Assembly: GCF_004379255.2 (NCBI RefSeq) | Contig: NC_056049.1 | Coordinates: forward strand, 6,386,001 to 6,450,000 | Direction: 5' to 3' | DNA length: 64,000 nt | From: Salvia splendens | Lineage: Eukaryota; Streptophyta; Magnoliopsida; Lamiales; Lamiaceae | Shown: positions 24,353 through 36,861 of the stretch, in pieces | Layout: the number at the start of each line of letters is the position of its first letter | How positions within the stretch are numbered: the first letter of the stretch is position 1 | Made by a program: the position numbers and the translations under genes | Notes under the pieces: model-generated | Told to the model about the DNA's origin: nothing | What the model saw: the letters and a program-made list of their open reading frames with translations, nothing else | Databases searched by the model: none

Positions 24353-25029
24353 TTAATAATGCCTGGTTACAATATCTTTGAATTCCTTGAAGCTCACACC
24401 GCCTGCACCTTCGGCAAAGTAATAGATTATCGCATGACATTGCTCGATTGTCAATTCCTCGTTGAACTTGTTCTTCATCGCCTTCTTCAACTCGTCCGCG
24501 GAGATGTACCCGTCTTTGTTCTCGTCGTAAAGATCAAACGCCGCCTGCAAATCATCATCCTTCCCGATCTCTTATAGGCTGATAACTATGTTTTTTTTTT
24601 GGCAATGGCACAAGTGTTATATATTAATAATCAGAGAATAAATTCTACTTAATTTAATTAAAATATTAATTACTACAATAATTACTGTAATTAATAACTT
24701 ATTTCTTCAATAATTCGAGCTTATTTCAGTTTGATTTATTTTTCGAATTTAAGATATTTTATGTAAATTAATTTAATCTTGCTTTCAGTTGATTAATTTA
24801 GAGTATTTTATTTGCTATGATGGAACATTTTCTAACTAGTTATAGCTTTCATATAATAAAGTCTTATTCAAAGTAGCTCTTAATGATGTTATTAATTTTG
24901 ACACATGGAGATATAATTCTACAAAATAACAATACTAATTATTTTAAAATACTAATTACCATTATAATACATACCAGGAATATAGGGTCGCCGAGTTTTT
25001 GAAGCTCCAGCTGCGTTATTTTTCCCCAT
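24353..25029 (-). CDS. small EF-hand calcium-binding protein
   Basis: Two exons on the minus strand, 25029-24975 and 24570-24353, with GT-AG and matching phase, give 90 residues starting MGKNNAAGASKTRRPYIPE. One canonical EF-hand loop is DENKDGYISADE (about residues 37-48). A second, degenerate loop near EGAGGVSFKEF lacks the first Asp, so probably only one site binds calcium. The length and single good loop suit a small calmodulin-like sensor. The exact subfamily is not recognised. A TATA box is placed about 80 bases upstream. The 3' end lies 165 bases from the LTR of Copia B. Confidence 0.75.
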
Positions 25030-25106
25030 TGGCAGAAGTTATAAAAATAATTAGAGAATAAGAGAAAATATATAAGTTTTTTTAATGATTGAAGAATTGT
25101 GGCAAC

Positions 25107-25115
25107 ATTTATATA
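25107..25115 (-). promoter_or_regulatory. TATA box of the small EF-hand gene
   Basis: The minus strand reads TATATAAAT, 78 bases upstream of the ATG at 25029. This places transcription start near 25080 and leaves a leader of about 50 bases. Confidence 0.6.
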
Positions 25116-25989
25116 GGAAGGAAAACAAGTACTATAAAATTATTGCATAAAATCTACAGCAACAATATATAATCATATATCATTTTCAGCATATTATGCA
25201 TGTGTGTGTATATTTGTAATCACAAATGAATTCCCCCAATATAATTAAATCATCATGCCATTTCACTAATACTATATGATAGTGTAAAGACTTTAAGTGT
25301 AAATATCAAATGAGATTTTATTGATCAAGAAATAAATGATTATGCATAATTGAAATCACAAATGAATTCCGTCGAGATTACTAGTTAAAGTATCATACCA
25401 GTTCACGAATTATACAATAGGAGTATATGATAGTGTAAATGATTAAGAAATACTGTAGTAAGTAAATGATCATGAAGATCATCTCTTAGAGCATGCGCCT
25501 TGCCAAGAGGAGGAAGGTTGGGGCAGTCGTAGCATAGGCCGCGAGAGAAGGCGCAGGGATGGACGGGCGCGGCTGGGGTGTCCGACTACGTTGCAGACTA
25601 ATAATTTTCTTTATGAAAACAAATTGAATTAAATTAATCATTTTGATAATTTTTTCTAATTCAATTAATGAAGTATTAGATATTAAAAGGCGTCATTTGC
25701 AAAATTAGTATGCATTATAAATAATCCGGACTCGTTTAGTTTAATTTATTTATCATATTTGAAATATTATATACGTATACATATTAATTAATTCAAGCTT
25801 CCTGCTAGCTTTAAATAATCAAAATTTTCAATAGTACTAAAGTTTTAAAACTCTGTTTGTATAATGAAATCAATTCTAACTAGATTTCGCATAATAAAGA
25901 TTTATTCAAAATATCTCTTATAAAATATTATCAACTTCATCGTCTAAAGACATGATTTTGCAAAAGTTACAACACCAGTTCTTCTAGAT
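25116..25989. other. AT-rich spacer with a short GC-rich island
   Basis: No gene recognised. A GC-rich patch at 25495-25600 with 'gggcgcggctggggtgtccg' stands out from the AT-rich surroundings and is probably a transposon scrap. Confidence 0.5.
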
Positions 25990-25998
25990 TATTAATTA

Positions 25999-26293
25999 GA
26001 GTAAATGTCAATTTTGATCTTAAACATATGATCAAAATACGAATTTGGTCCAAAATATTAATTTTTTGAAAAACAAGTCCATAACAAATAAAATTCCTAT
26101 CGGACTGGTCCTTTTTTATGGTTCCGTCAAAAAACTAACGGTCATATCCCTCTGCAGTTAGCGTTGACTGTAAAAAAAAAGGACTACTTCAGCGACATTT
26201 TCATTTGTTATGAACTCGTTTTTCAAAAAGTGAATGTTTTGGACCAAATTCGTATTTTAGTTATACGTTTAGGATCAAAATTGACCATTACGC
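25999..26293. mobile_element. Mutator-type MITE (295 bp)
   Basis: Inverted arms of about 90 bp run from gagtaaatgtcaattttgat to the complementary right end atcaaaattgaccattacgc. The 9-bp direct repeat TATTAATTA lies at 25990-25998 and 26294-26302. Long inverted arms plus a 9-bp target duplication are diagnostic for Mutator-like elements. Non-coding. Confidence 0.82.
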
Positions 26294-26302
26294 TATTAAT
26301 TA

Positions 26303-27256
26303 TAATTATCCAAAATACAAAAAATATAATGTTATTATAATGTTCATGAGTCTATGACAAAAATATGCATGGATAATTAGTGACTTTTAGAGATGAATGT
26401 CAGTGCACATGGCATATACAAGGAGCGGCCGCTACTTCTAAAGTTAAGTGAAAATGATTGAATCGAAACACACTATAAAGAGAGAATTTTCGAGAATGTG
26501 ATGAGGTATGAGTAATGAGCTGCAAATTCAATTGGAGCATGTGAGTATTTGATAGGTGTTCCTATTAACAACGTATATCTTCTTTTTTAACGTTGTATCT
26601 CATACGAGCTTCAAGGACCAAGGTTATGCATGTTTAGCCTGGAGTAGTTTTGAGTTGGCTGACCTACTGTCTTATACAAGTAATCGATTGAAAATATCTT
26701 ATTTAATCAAGTTTACCATTCAGTCTAAACTGTACTTTCTTTGTCCGCAAATTGGAGTTTCGGTTTTTTATTTTAGTCTGTCTGCAAACAGGAGTCTCGA
26801 TTCATTTTTACTATAAATGGTAATAGGGTCATACATTTTACTAACTCACTTCACTAATATATACGAATACAAGTGAGACCTATATTCCATTAATGGCGGA
26901 CGGAAGGAGTAGTTTTGCTCGATTTATATTATTTCGTCCGTCCCACATTAATAACAGTCCTATTTTGTCATTTTGTCCATCCCGCAATAAGAGTTATATT
27001 TCACTCTTATCATAATTCCACCAACTTATTCCGCTCACATTTTATTATAAACTAATATATATATATATATAAATGATTAATTGGGACTCACATCTTTTCT
27101 TTATATTTCTTAAAATTCATGTCCAAACTAAATAAGACTCTAATTATGGAATGGAGAGTATATTAATTAACTTTGAATTAATCAATAATCAACAATAAAA
27201 GACATATCATGTGACAAAATAACCTCTTCTCATTAATTTAAAATATCAGGTTACAT
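26303..27256. other. spacer with degraded MITE pieces
   Basis: No gene. Fragments with 'cgtcccacattaataa' and 'gcggacggaaggagta' (26895-26960) look like eroded Stowaway-type ends. Confidence 0.45.
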
Positions 27257-27257
27257 A

Positions 27258-27472
27258 CTCCCTCCGACCTTTAAAAATATACAACATTTACCATTTTGAG
27301 ATGTCCCTTAAAAATAGACCAATTATACTTAAGGAAATTTTTTTCTCTCTAAGGAGGTGGGTCTCATTTTCCAATAACTTTTTTTATTTCGATATCTCTC
27401 TTTCTTTAACAATTGAGCATTAAAACTCATGCCGCTCCAAATGTTATCTATTTTTCAAGGACGAAGGAAATA
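27258..27472. mobile_element. Stowaway-like MITE
   Basis: The left end CTCCCTCCGACCTTTAAAAA and the right part 'tatttttcaaggacgaagga' are inverted repeats of the Stowaway (Tc1/mariner) type, preceded by TA. The right edge is approximate. Confidence 0.6.
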
Positions 27473-27863
27473 TAATATATTGCACAACAACTCAAAGCAT
27501 GGTTTTCAGTATATCCCTAACAAGAGGCCTTACCGCCTTTTAGAACCACAAGGAAACAGGTCAAATACGATGAGGAGTGATCAACTATTTAAAATCACTC
27601 AAAGTTTTCTGATGCTTATTTATCTGGCTAGAAAAGAACAAAGCTCTTTACCTCCGATCAATACTGATGCAAGTAGCGGGGATGTCATCGATTTGAATGC
27701 TTCGATCAGAGACCCGTCTTGTGTGCCACAAAGCGAGCAAGAGGAAGTCGAAAAGAGACCCGTCTTGTGGGCCACATCGTATAGTACATCGACGGAGAAT
27801 TCTCTATTTGCTGGCTTGAATGAAAAGGTTGATCAGCGAGGCAATGTTGATGAAACAACTTAA
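27429..27863 (+). pseudogene. unrecognised open frame, possible gene fragment
   Basis: A 144-codon frame begins inside the MITE and continues past it. Its C-terminal half is hydrophilic and gene-like (NTDASSGDVIDLNASIRDPS, and EQEEVEKRPVLWATSYSTS). The stretch 'gagacccgtcttgtg' occurs twice (27709 and 27755). I do not recognise a family. It may be a captured or decayed exon, or chance. The start is certainly not reliable because it lies in the MITE. Confidence 0.25.
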
Positions 27864-28340
27864 TGAAGGCATGTCAACAATGGACAAAGCCAAAACACAT
27901 CAATATGATAGAATATACCAAAAACAACAATTAAAATGGAGTATATATTAAATTGAAAAATAAAAAAATGAATAATAATTAATTTGTTTGAATGAAGCAT
28001 AGAAAAACATGATTACTAAATGTGTACAAAGTTAATGGACTACATACATACATACATACAAAATAGTGTTTCAATTAAATACAAAAAGTTTTATGGTCAT
28101 TTGTTGGCTGTGATTGTCTGTGCCCAATGATTTTTGAAACAAATGAATTGCAAAGCAGATCACTCAGCCACTCAGTTTCCCCAACAATTATTGCCCTTTT
28201 CATTTTTTTTTTTTTTTTTGCTCGAAATTTTCATCCTACATCGATTAAGAATTGATCGGTCCCTCGAATTCTACGAACTGAGAATTCACAGTGAATCACC
28301 CAAGATTACTCTTTTTTCCCTTCCCTCCCAATTTTGTAGT
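27864..28340. other. spacer and promoter region of the fructokinase gene
   Basis: AT-rich, with a small CATA microsatellite near 28045-28061 and a T-run at 28204-28219. The last 100-150 bases are probably the 5' leader of the fructokinase gene. Confidence 0.5.
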
Positions 28341-28351
28341 AATTGAAATAA

Positions 28352-30975
28352 ATGGCTCTTCCTAGTGCTGCCCTGAGCTTCTGCTGTGTCTCTTTCAACC
28401 CTCAAGCTTCTCTCTTCAGGCAATGCAGCATCAAACCATCTAGATTATCTTCCCCATCGCTTCCAAGATTCAGAATTCAAGGTGAGAATCACTCCCCCTT
28501 TGTCAATTTCCAGTGTTATTGTTGCATATCAATAGTTATTAGCTACCCTAATAATTTGTGCGTATTTAGTGGTTGCGGAGAGAAAATGTTTTTAGTTTTG
28601 GGATTTACAGCTACAAGTTGCACAGTTAAATTGTGTTAGAATGAATTGCACATTCTTTCTTTGCATCAAGAAAGGGAATTGCTTTTTTTGTTGGTTGATT
28701 GGTTTGGTAATTTGCTTAGTCTGATTACTTGATTCAAGGGAAAGCAGTAGAAAGTGGTAATGCCCCATTTGAAGCAGATGATTCATCTCTTGTGGTTTGC
28801 TTTGGGGAAATGCTTATCGATTTTGTGCCAACCACAAGTGGACTCGCTTTGGCTGAAGCACCGGCGTTTAAGAAAGCTCCCGGAGGTGCACCTGCTAATG
28901 TGGCTGTTGGCATTGCTCGACTTGGCGGTGCATCGGCATTTATAGGGAAGGTATTTGTGATAAGCTTGCTTCATCTTGCCGGAATTGATAAGTCATCATT
29001 CGTTATGGTGATTCAGCTTGAGATTAGTAAGAAACGAGGAAGTTGTTGCTGAAAATGTTTGGAAGAGAACTGATGTGTGTGATTTGTGCTCAGGTGGGAG
29101 AGGATGAATTTGGCTACATGCTTGCAAATATTCTTAAGGAGAATAATGTGAATAACGAAGGAATGAGGTTTGATCCTGGTGCTCGAACTGCACTAGCTTT
29201 TGTAACTCTCAGGAAAGATGGGGAACGCGAGTTCATGTTTTATCGCAATCCCAGTGCGGATATGTTGCTCCAGGAAGCCGAACTTGACTTTGAGTTGATA
29301 AAAAAGGTACTCTCTCATTTTCACCAATTCATTATGCATTAGAAATCTAAAACACCTGTCAATTATTTCAGTTAAGTAAAAATTAGTTCAAAATTCTGTA
29401 CATTTTTATGATCTTAGACAAACATATGATCATTGATTATTAACGTCATCCAGGCCAAAATTTTCCACTACGGCTCTATAAGCTTGATTACAGAACCTTG
29501 CAAATCTGCCCACATAGCTGCTGTGAAGGCTGCAAAGGAGGCTGGTGTGATCTTGTCATATGATCCTAATTTAAGGCTTCCATTGTGGCCATCTGCAGAT
29601 AGTGCCAGAGAAGGCATTCTTAGCATATGGGATGCAGCAGATATTATTAAGGTACTCGTTTGAATCTACTTGTTACCCATAGCTCCAATGAGTTCTAACT
29701 CTTATGTTATGGATGATGTAAAAACATCAGATCAGCGAGGAGGAGATAAGCTTTCTGACTCAAGGAGAAGACCCATATGACGATAATGTAGTTCGGAAAC
29801 TGTACCATGAAAATCTCAAGTTACTCCTAGTAACTGAAGGTCCTGAAGGCTGCCGATATTATACCAAGGTATGCTGTCTTTACAAGTCAACGTCACACTG
29901 CAGTAAATGGTGTAATTTGTCTCTCAGTCCAAGAGTGATGATATCTTTTCACTTGGGTATTTATATATCAAGGATCTCTTATTGATTCGTATAGATAAAG
30001 TTGTTTTATTGCTAAGATTACACTTTATATTTGCTGTCATTGCAGTGAAACTCAATTTAATGTCCAACAGTGGTTTCACATATTTGGATCTCTTATTGGT
30101 TCGTATAGATAGTCTCTTATTTTCAGGACTGGTCTGCAAAATCAATCAAGCACGGTTCTATTTCGACCATTGATTGGTTTCTATATTTTCCATAATATGA
30201 AAAAGGTTACCTTTAGGAATTAGATAATTTTCTAAGTCATCAAGTTAAACTACACCAGGTCCTTTTAGTCTTATGTATCTATCATTCCCTCACAAGTGAC
30301 AAATCCAGTTTAAAGATGAAATCTTCTGATGCATATTCCAGTGGAGGATTATTGAGAAAACGCGCTGCGTATGTCATTTAACAACTGCTAATACTGCATG
30401 ATTTTCCATTATCAGGAGTTTAGTGGAAGGGTGAAGGGTCTGAAGGTGGAAGCTGTGGATACAACAGGTGCCGGGGATGCTTTTGTTGCTGGAATCCTTT
30501 CACAGTTTGCTCTTGACACCTCGTTGCTTCAGGTGATAATATTGCTATCGATTTGTCTTACTCTGCAGCATGTGTCTTCTGGTCCTACTCATTATGGATT
30601 CACTTGTAAACAAAACAAATGATGATTCACTAATTGTTTACGTTGAATACAAGAGCCTCTAGAAAGGTAATTCCAAAAACTCGAACAAGTCGTATATACA
30701 ATTACCTGACACAAGTTAAGTTGGAGCAGCTCTTAATCCAGTCTTGATTTGTTACTGAGAAGCACTATTATTTTGTCATTTTCTATTGGTTTTTCTGAAC
30801 CATGTATGCAAATATAACATCCACCATGACCCGTTTACAGAATGAGGATCGACTGAGAGATGCACTGAGATTCGCTAATGCTTGTGGAGCCTTGACCGTG
30901 ATGGAAAGAGGCGCTATTCCTGCTCTGCCCACGAGAGAGACAGTGCTCAACGCCCTGCTCAAGCCTGTAACCTAG
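28352..30975 (+). CDS. fructokinase, plastid-targeted type (pfkB family)
   Basis: Seven exons: 28352-28481, 28739-28950, 29094-29306, 29454-29651, 29731-29868, 30416-30532 and 30841-30975, all GT-AG and in phase, giving 380 residues. The first about 45 residues are Ser/Arg-rich and fit a chloroplast transit peptide. The pfkB domain follows, with the substrate site [10 protein letters not shown] and the first signature around [16 protein letters not shown]. The second signature [14 protein letters not shown] holds the catalytic Asp of the GAGD anion hole. The enzyme phosphorylates fructose to fructose-6-phosphate with ATP. It most resembles plant plastid fructokinases (FRK3 / 'fructokinase-6, chloroplastic' type). 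Localisation is inferred from the N-terminus only. Intron 5 contains a short imperfect repeat (ggatctcttatt.gttcgta). Confidence 0.92.
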
Positions 30976-31990
30976 ATTTCCGCATAACACCAAATCCGAA
31001 CGCCTTTCCAAGGTATCGCTCTTTTCCAGTGTAGAGAGACATGTTGATTGCTGTTTCATGGATTTATCTAGGATAGACTTGATCATTTCGAGTTGTCTTG
31101 CAGACATCTTGTATTGAACACAAATATGACCATGAGCTCGGTCACTAGCTCAAGGGTCTGGCATGATTAAGTTTGAACTTTGTTCCTTTCTTTTATGGAA
31201 GCCCGAACGATTTTTATCGAATCATGATATTCTTAGCTCGACTTATTTACAGTTCAATATACAAGATTTAAAACTCCATTCTTCTCGATCTGAGATGGTT
31301 TGAACCTATGTGTTAGATAAGAGGTCGTACCTTTTAGTGTTCCTGAATTGATGATTTTGAATTTTATTGTGGCGTATTGGGTCAAAAAAGAATTGACCAC
31401 CAAGTTTTTGACGTCTACGTCGAAATTTGACAAAAAATGGACCGAATCGATAAGTCAAGGACAAGAAGGTATCAAACTTAGTATTCTAGAACGCTAAAAT
31501 CGTAAAATAGACATATGTTAAGATTAAAAATAGACTAGTCATTAATATATTCTCTGTAACTTATTGACTATATTCATAAACAAGAATAGTAAACAGGATT
31601 ACATAAATGGGGACATACAAGATTTCAATCTCAATGATGGGCTCCAAAATGTTCTCTGTTCTCAGAAACATGCCTCAGAATATGATACTGTTTTCCATAT
31701 TATTCCTATCATCAGTTATGGGATTCACATGGTTGGTTCAATTAAAATTCTGTCTCAAACTTTATTCTACACTGTTAATTGAGGGTGCATGTTTCTTGAA
31801 TCGCTATGCACAATGTGACAAAATAAGATGTATGAGATAGAGAAAATGAAATATGAAAATGACTAGTTTTGGAGGCAAATATGGATGGCCACATACATAT
31901 ATAGTAAATTCACCCCTACTAACAAGGATGACCTTATTATCTCTAACCAAAACACATCATAATATTAACCTAATGCTTTCCACATTCTCA
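30976..31990. other. spacer between fructokinase and polcalcin genes
   Basis: No gene recognised. The first 150-200 bases are probably the fructokinase 3' UTR, and the last part is the polcalcin promoter. Confidence 0.5.
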
Positions 31991-32034
31991 CACTCGGTTA
32001 ATAAACAACACCAAATTTCCCAAGAAAAGAAAAA

Positions 32035-32292
32035 ATGGGCGATGATGATCCACAAGATGTGGCCGACCGGGAGCGGCTCTTCAAGCATTTCGACGCCAAC
32101 GGTGATGGCCAGATCTCGGCCAACGAGCTCGGTGACGCCCTCAAGACGCTGGGCTGCGTCACCCCTGAAGAAGTCCAGAACATGATGGTCGAAATCGACT
32201 CTGATGGTGACGGCTTCATCTCCTACGAAGAGTTCACCACCTTCGCTCGTGCAAATAGGGGACTAGTCAAGGATGTGGCCAAGATATTCTAA
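32035..32292 (+). CDS. polcalcin (two-EF-hand pollen calcium-binding protein)
   Basis: An intronless frame of 85 residues, the normal length of polcalcins. Two canonical EF-hand loops are DANGDGQISANE (residues 20-31) and DSDGDGFISYEE (residues 55-66), each with all calcium ligands. The end ARANRGLVKDVAKIF is typical of the Ole e 3 / Bet v 4 type. Polcalcins are cytosolic calcium sensors expressed mainly in pollen and are known plant allergens. The ATG at 32035 is preceded by an A-rich leader 'ccaagaaaagaaaaa'. Expression in pollen is inferred from the family. Confidence 0.93.
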   Translation: MGDDDPQDVADRERLFKHFDANGDGQISANELGDALKTLGCVTPEEVQNMMVEIDSDGDGFISYEEFTTFARANRGLVKDVAKIF

Positions 32293-32737
32293 CTTGTCCA
32301 TTTTTTTTCCTCTCTAATTCATGTCACTATTACATTCTTTTTATACATGAGTATAATGTTTTGTTTGATATCAAATGCATGCTTCTTTTGTTTTTATGGC
32401 TTAATGGAACACTACAACCATTGTGCGATTAAAGGCGCGCAACGTGACTTACACAGGCAGGCGTGTTACACGTTGTGTCGAGCATTCTTCAACGTTGCGT
32501 AAAATTCACACACAAGTGTTGCACATGCCCTTCTATACGGCACACACAACTCACGTTGTGCGGATAAAAGGGGTTATCAAATTGTACCAAATGTATCATT
32601 CCAAAAAATATGATACCACAAAAGTCCAGACAACAATAGGAGCTTTCTATACAAAAATCAAACTTGTTGTGCCTAACCCTAAGTTTCTCCTTAACACTGC
32701 CTAAAATTAAGAAAAAGGGGCAATGTGAGGCTGCGGA
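32293..32737. other. spacer between polcalcin and the kinase gene
   Basis: No gene. At 32409 CACTACAACCATTGTGCG, followed by several 'acgttgtg'-like short repeats (32440-32570), recalls a CACTA element end with sub-terminal repeats. No matching right end was found. Confidence 0.4.
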
Positions 32738-34742
32738 TCACCGGCAATCAAGGCTGTCTTCGTCATCGAGATCAACTCCGAGCATCGCCAAGGCGAAGTG
32801 ATTTTTCATTTCACTCTTTGTCCGCAGCAACTCAAAGTGAGAATCGTTGACACTATTCTTGAGAGTCTTGCTTCTTGTTAAGGCACCGGATTCGTCTCCT
32901 TTTAATATCGTGACAATCTCTCCCATCTCCGGCCTCCTCGACTCGTTGTTTATGCAAGCAGCTGCAGCTCGTGCCATCCGTGTAACTTGACTCGTGCTCT
33001 TCAGGGTGAATACGAGCCGTGGATCTAGCAGTTTTTCTACACCTCCTTGTTGCAATAGGGGCTTTGCCTGCCATGGAAAAATGGGAACAAATACATCATT
33101 TTCATGTGGTAAACATCATTAAAAACTCAACATAATCATGATTCGAAAATTGCTAAAAACGCAGCTTAAAGACGTAAGTGAAAGTCGAGGCATACCCATT
33201 GAACCAGATTCTCTTCTCCTGGCCCTCTGCTGGACTCAATCGGCTTCCTACCAGTGATGAGTTCCAAGAGCACGACGCCAAAGGCATATACATCAGTTTT
33301 ATCCGACACTTTCCCATGCTGGAAGTATTCCGGAGCCAAGTATCTTAACAATGAAACAAACTCTCACCATTAAAATCAAGAAGCATAGGACTTGCACACA
33401 TGTCTTTCACATAAACTACGAAGATTCTTACCCAAATGTTCCTTTAACCGTTTTGCAAAGGAATGGCACCGAAGGCGCAGGAGTCCATGTTGCCAAGCCA
33501 AAGTCACACAACTGAAAAAATCATTTCGAAGAACATTTAGCAATAAAAAAACAAGTTAAGCAAGATTCACAAACGAGGCTTTTCCCCTTACTTTGGGCGT
33601 CTTCTTGGAGGAAACGAGGATGTTTGAGGGCTTTATGTCCCTGTGAACAACACATCTTTCCGTTCCATTGTGCAAGTAGTAAATTGCCTCAGCAATCCCC
33701 AGTGCGACCTTGTACCTAACCGGCCATGGCAGAGCCGGACAACCCCTCTTCTTCCCTGCAATTTGTAAACAACACATTTCAAATCACTAAAACAGATTGG
33801 AAGCAAGACCAACGCTACAAACAAAAACTGAATAATACCGTGCAAGGATCGTTCCAAGCTTCCACCGGAGACGTACTTGTACACCAAAAACAAGCCCATC
33901 TCAGCATCTAAACAGAACCCTACCAGTGGAACAATGTGAGGGTTATGCAAAGAGCTAGCAATCATCAATTCCCTGCAAAACGCCTTGGACGACTCCTTAT
34001 CGTCCCTCTCCAACCTCTTGATCGCCACAGCACGCCTCATGAATCCCACTCTCCCTCTAAACACACAGCTCAATGCCCCTCTCCCCAACACCCTACCTAC
34101 TCAACACAAACAATTTCTGATTCAATCATCAAATTCCATTCATATCAACATTAAATTTCAGAAACATTGAAAATTAAGCATCTAATTACCTTTGGATAAA
34201 TTTCTGGTGGCAGAGAGGATATCAGAGTAGCTGAACCTAATCAGAGAATGGGCCAAGGGGGAAATCCTCCTCTCCAGAGACGCAATTCTTCTCCATTTCA
34301 AATCTTCTGATTTAGAATCAGTCAACAAATCATTATCCAAATTCACCATCAAAACTGTGGCAGTGTTGATTCGATTCACAGCCATGGACTCCAGCTCAAC
34401 CTGAGAGCACAAGCTGAACCTGAAAGAGGAGTGAACCGAGTGCGGCTCCTCCGCCGCGCAGCCGCCGGACTCCGCCAGCAGCCAGGCCTTGTTGTGGTCC
34501 AAACCCCGCCCAACCTTCTCCTCCTTCTTGCCGGAGCTCCGCCGCTGGCGGCGGGGGATCACACAACCCAGGCCGAAATCCCAGAACATCTTGTGCAGCA
34601 AAGACTTGAACTTTACCTCGCAATCGTCCAATTCAGAGCTCTCACAGTCATACAACAACTGATCACCACATAAAGCTTGAGTCTTTACAAGAAATTGCGG
34701 AGGCTCCGTGGCGTCGATGCAACTATTTCTTGAAAAACCCAT
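32738..34742 (-). CDS. receptor-like cytoplasmic protein kinase
   Basis: Six minus-strand exons: 34742-34190, 34096-33839, 33755-33592, 33511-33432, 33343-33196 and 33067-32738, all GT-AG and in phase, giving 510 residues. There is no signal peptide or membrane segment. The N-terminal 170 residues are unlike known domains and include a Cys/Ser-rich start ([10 protein letters not shown]). The Ser/Thr kinase domain follows: glycine loop [12 protein letters not shown] (third glycine replaced by Ser), VAIK lysine, HRDIKPSN catalytic loop (RD type), DFG in [14 protein letters not shown] in the activation segment, and [18 protein letters not shown]. This is the plant RLK/Pelle (RLCK) type. The substrate and pathway are unknown. 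An in-frame ATG at 34766 would add eight residues; I prefer 34742 because it leaves Gly at position 2. Confidence 0.88.
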
Positions 34743-35597
34743 TTTTATCCAGAAGGGATCTCTCAATACGAAAAGAAAAGAGCACAGAAACCCAGAAACG
34801 GGAAAGCAAGATAAAGGATGAAAAGATGGGAATCGAGTTTGCTTTAAAGGAGAGGAAATAAGTCAAGAGTGAAAAGGAAGATAGAATTGGGAATTTGATG
34901 CAAATGTGCTTAAACAACTTACTAAAAAAAAGGGAGTCTGGTGAATCTCTATACAGAATAATGGGAGAAGGTGAGAGATGGTCCCAATTCCTAAAACCCA
35001 AAATGAAGAATAAAATTCAACCCTTTTTCATTCAAGAGATTAGATTCTGCAACTACCATAAATTAGTAGAACAACAATACATCACAATGTTTGGAGTTGG
35101 GATTTGGAAGAGACAATTAGAATCCGTTAATGTAAGAAAAAGAAATGAATACTGAGAAATGAAGAGAATAAAATAAAGGAAGGAGAGTAGGAGGGGAAGC
35201 TTTCGGTTTAGTGATTGTTTGATAGAATTATTGACTTCACATTATTTGGGAAGATGCAATTAATACTACTATTTGGTATAAAAAGAAAAAATTTTGGAGG
35301 TGCAATTTGAGTTTGGTGACCACCCAATTAATTTATTGGAATTATTTCGTGATCGGATCGAAATACTCTCAACAACCGTTCTTGACAGAGTAGATCGCTT
35401 CTTCTGCGCCTTCGAATTCATTAATGTTTTGCCCCTAATTGTGTGTTTGATACTATTATGATTTTCAAACGGAAATTAATTTCGCCTAAATTAGTAGATT
35501 TTTAAATTATAATTAATTGGATGCCTTTTAAAGTGAGAGAATAAGGATAAAGAGAAATTATTCCTAACCTTTATCATATGATATACTACATATGATA
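34743..35597. other. upstream region of the kinase gene and spacer
   Basis: No gene recognised. It should contain the kinase promoter (reading leftward) and its 5' leader. Confidence 0.45.
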
Positions 35598-35599
35598 TA

Positions 35600-35769
35600 C
35601 TCCCTCCATTTCAGTGCAGTGAAATATATAATTCCGTACGAGATTTTATAGTGTTGTTTTGTGAGTAAAGTAAATAGAAAAAAAATAGAAGGATGATGTT
35701 TCTATATTAAAAAATGTGTCCTTTAGAGTAGGACATTCCAAAAAAAATATATCACTTAGATGAGAGAGT
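35600..35769. mobile_element. Stowaway-like MITE
   Basis: The left end CTCCCTCCATTTCAGTGCAG follows TA, and the right end 'cacttagatgagagagta' gives a weak inverted match. About 170 bp long and non-coding. Ends are approximate. Confidence 0.5.
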
Positions 35770-36683
35770 ACCCTTCATCCCACAATCATATTTCACTTAT
35801 CCATTATGGTAAGTAAGTCACATATTTCATTAATTCACTTCGTTTATATTTTATTATAAAACTAATATGAAAAAAGTGAGCTTAATATTTTTACTAAATT
35901 TTTCAATTTACTATTCTTTGCGTATTCTATTGTGAAAGACGTAAAATTCAATTAGGATATGAAATTGATGTAATAATGCTAAAATTATCATATTAATTAT
36001 TTTAATAAAATGCCATAATGATTGCCACGTGTACATATGATTTTATTAGGTTATCGAATGCGTATAGATTATTCTACTGGACATGGCCCTATTGCATTTT
36101 GGGCTTGACACCGAGGTTTATGGGTCCCAATAGCATTACCTCGATTTTATGTAGGTTTAGATTTTTTTTTCCATCTGTATACTACCAAAAAACAACAAGT
36201 CCTAGTAAGTGGAAAATTTGAATTTAAAAAAAAGTTGAAACACAAACCTAACACAAGACATAATGTTTTAGATTACCCTTACAAGTACCTACATACTGCT
36301 ATCCTCACATTTTTTTAATCCTAAAAACATAATATTTGTTACCTTTAACAATCTCTGCATACTACTTTCATAGGAGTATTTTTCAATGCTAAACGTTCTA
36401 AATTTTGATTGTTATGATAAATGTACCGATACTTTTTGACATTTTTATACTAGGGCTATTCATGCACTGCAACGCACCAATCATCATGCCTTTCTCAAGA
36501 GTAAAATCTTTGTTTAATTTCTGATTTTGGTCAATTTTTCAGTAATTTCAAGAGAGTAGTTTTGGGTTCAAATTAAGGTGTTAAAATTAAGGTTTAGACT
36601 TTAGATTGAGTAGAACGAATTTGGTAAAATTCTAACTTGGTATGATTTTATAAAAAATAGCTTCTTCAACGGTATTGTAGTAT
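35770..36683. other. AT-rich spacer
   Basis: No gene, RNA or clear transposon end recognised. Confidence 0.5.
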
Positions 36684-36861
36684 GTGAAAGGAAAACACGT
36701 CAATGCTATTGACGTTTTTAAAGAGAAACACGCCAATACTATTGGTGTGTTCAAATTTTATTTTATAGTAGTACTATTTTATTTTCTAACATGTGTATAA
36801 TACATCAATGACATGATTCTCTTTTAAAAACAACAATAGCATTGACATGTTTCTCTTTCAC
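36684..36861. repeat. fold-back inverted repeat
   Basis: Arms of about 46 bases (36684-36731 and 36817-36861) begin gtgaaagg and end ctctttcac. Each arm includes 'caatgctattg' cores that are themselves small palindromes. The transcript would fold into one long hairpin. No target duplication was found. Confidence 0.7.

Noticed and set aside
32409..32570. CACTA transposon
   Set aside because: Only one CACTA-like end and short repeats; no right end or 3-bp duplication was found.
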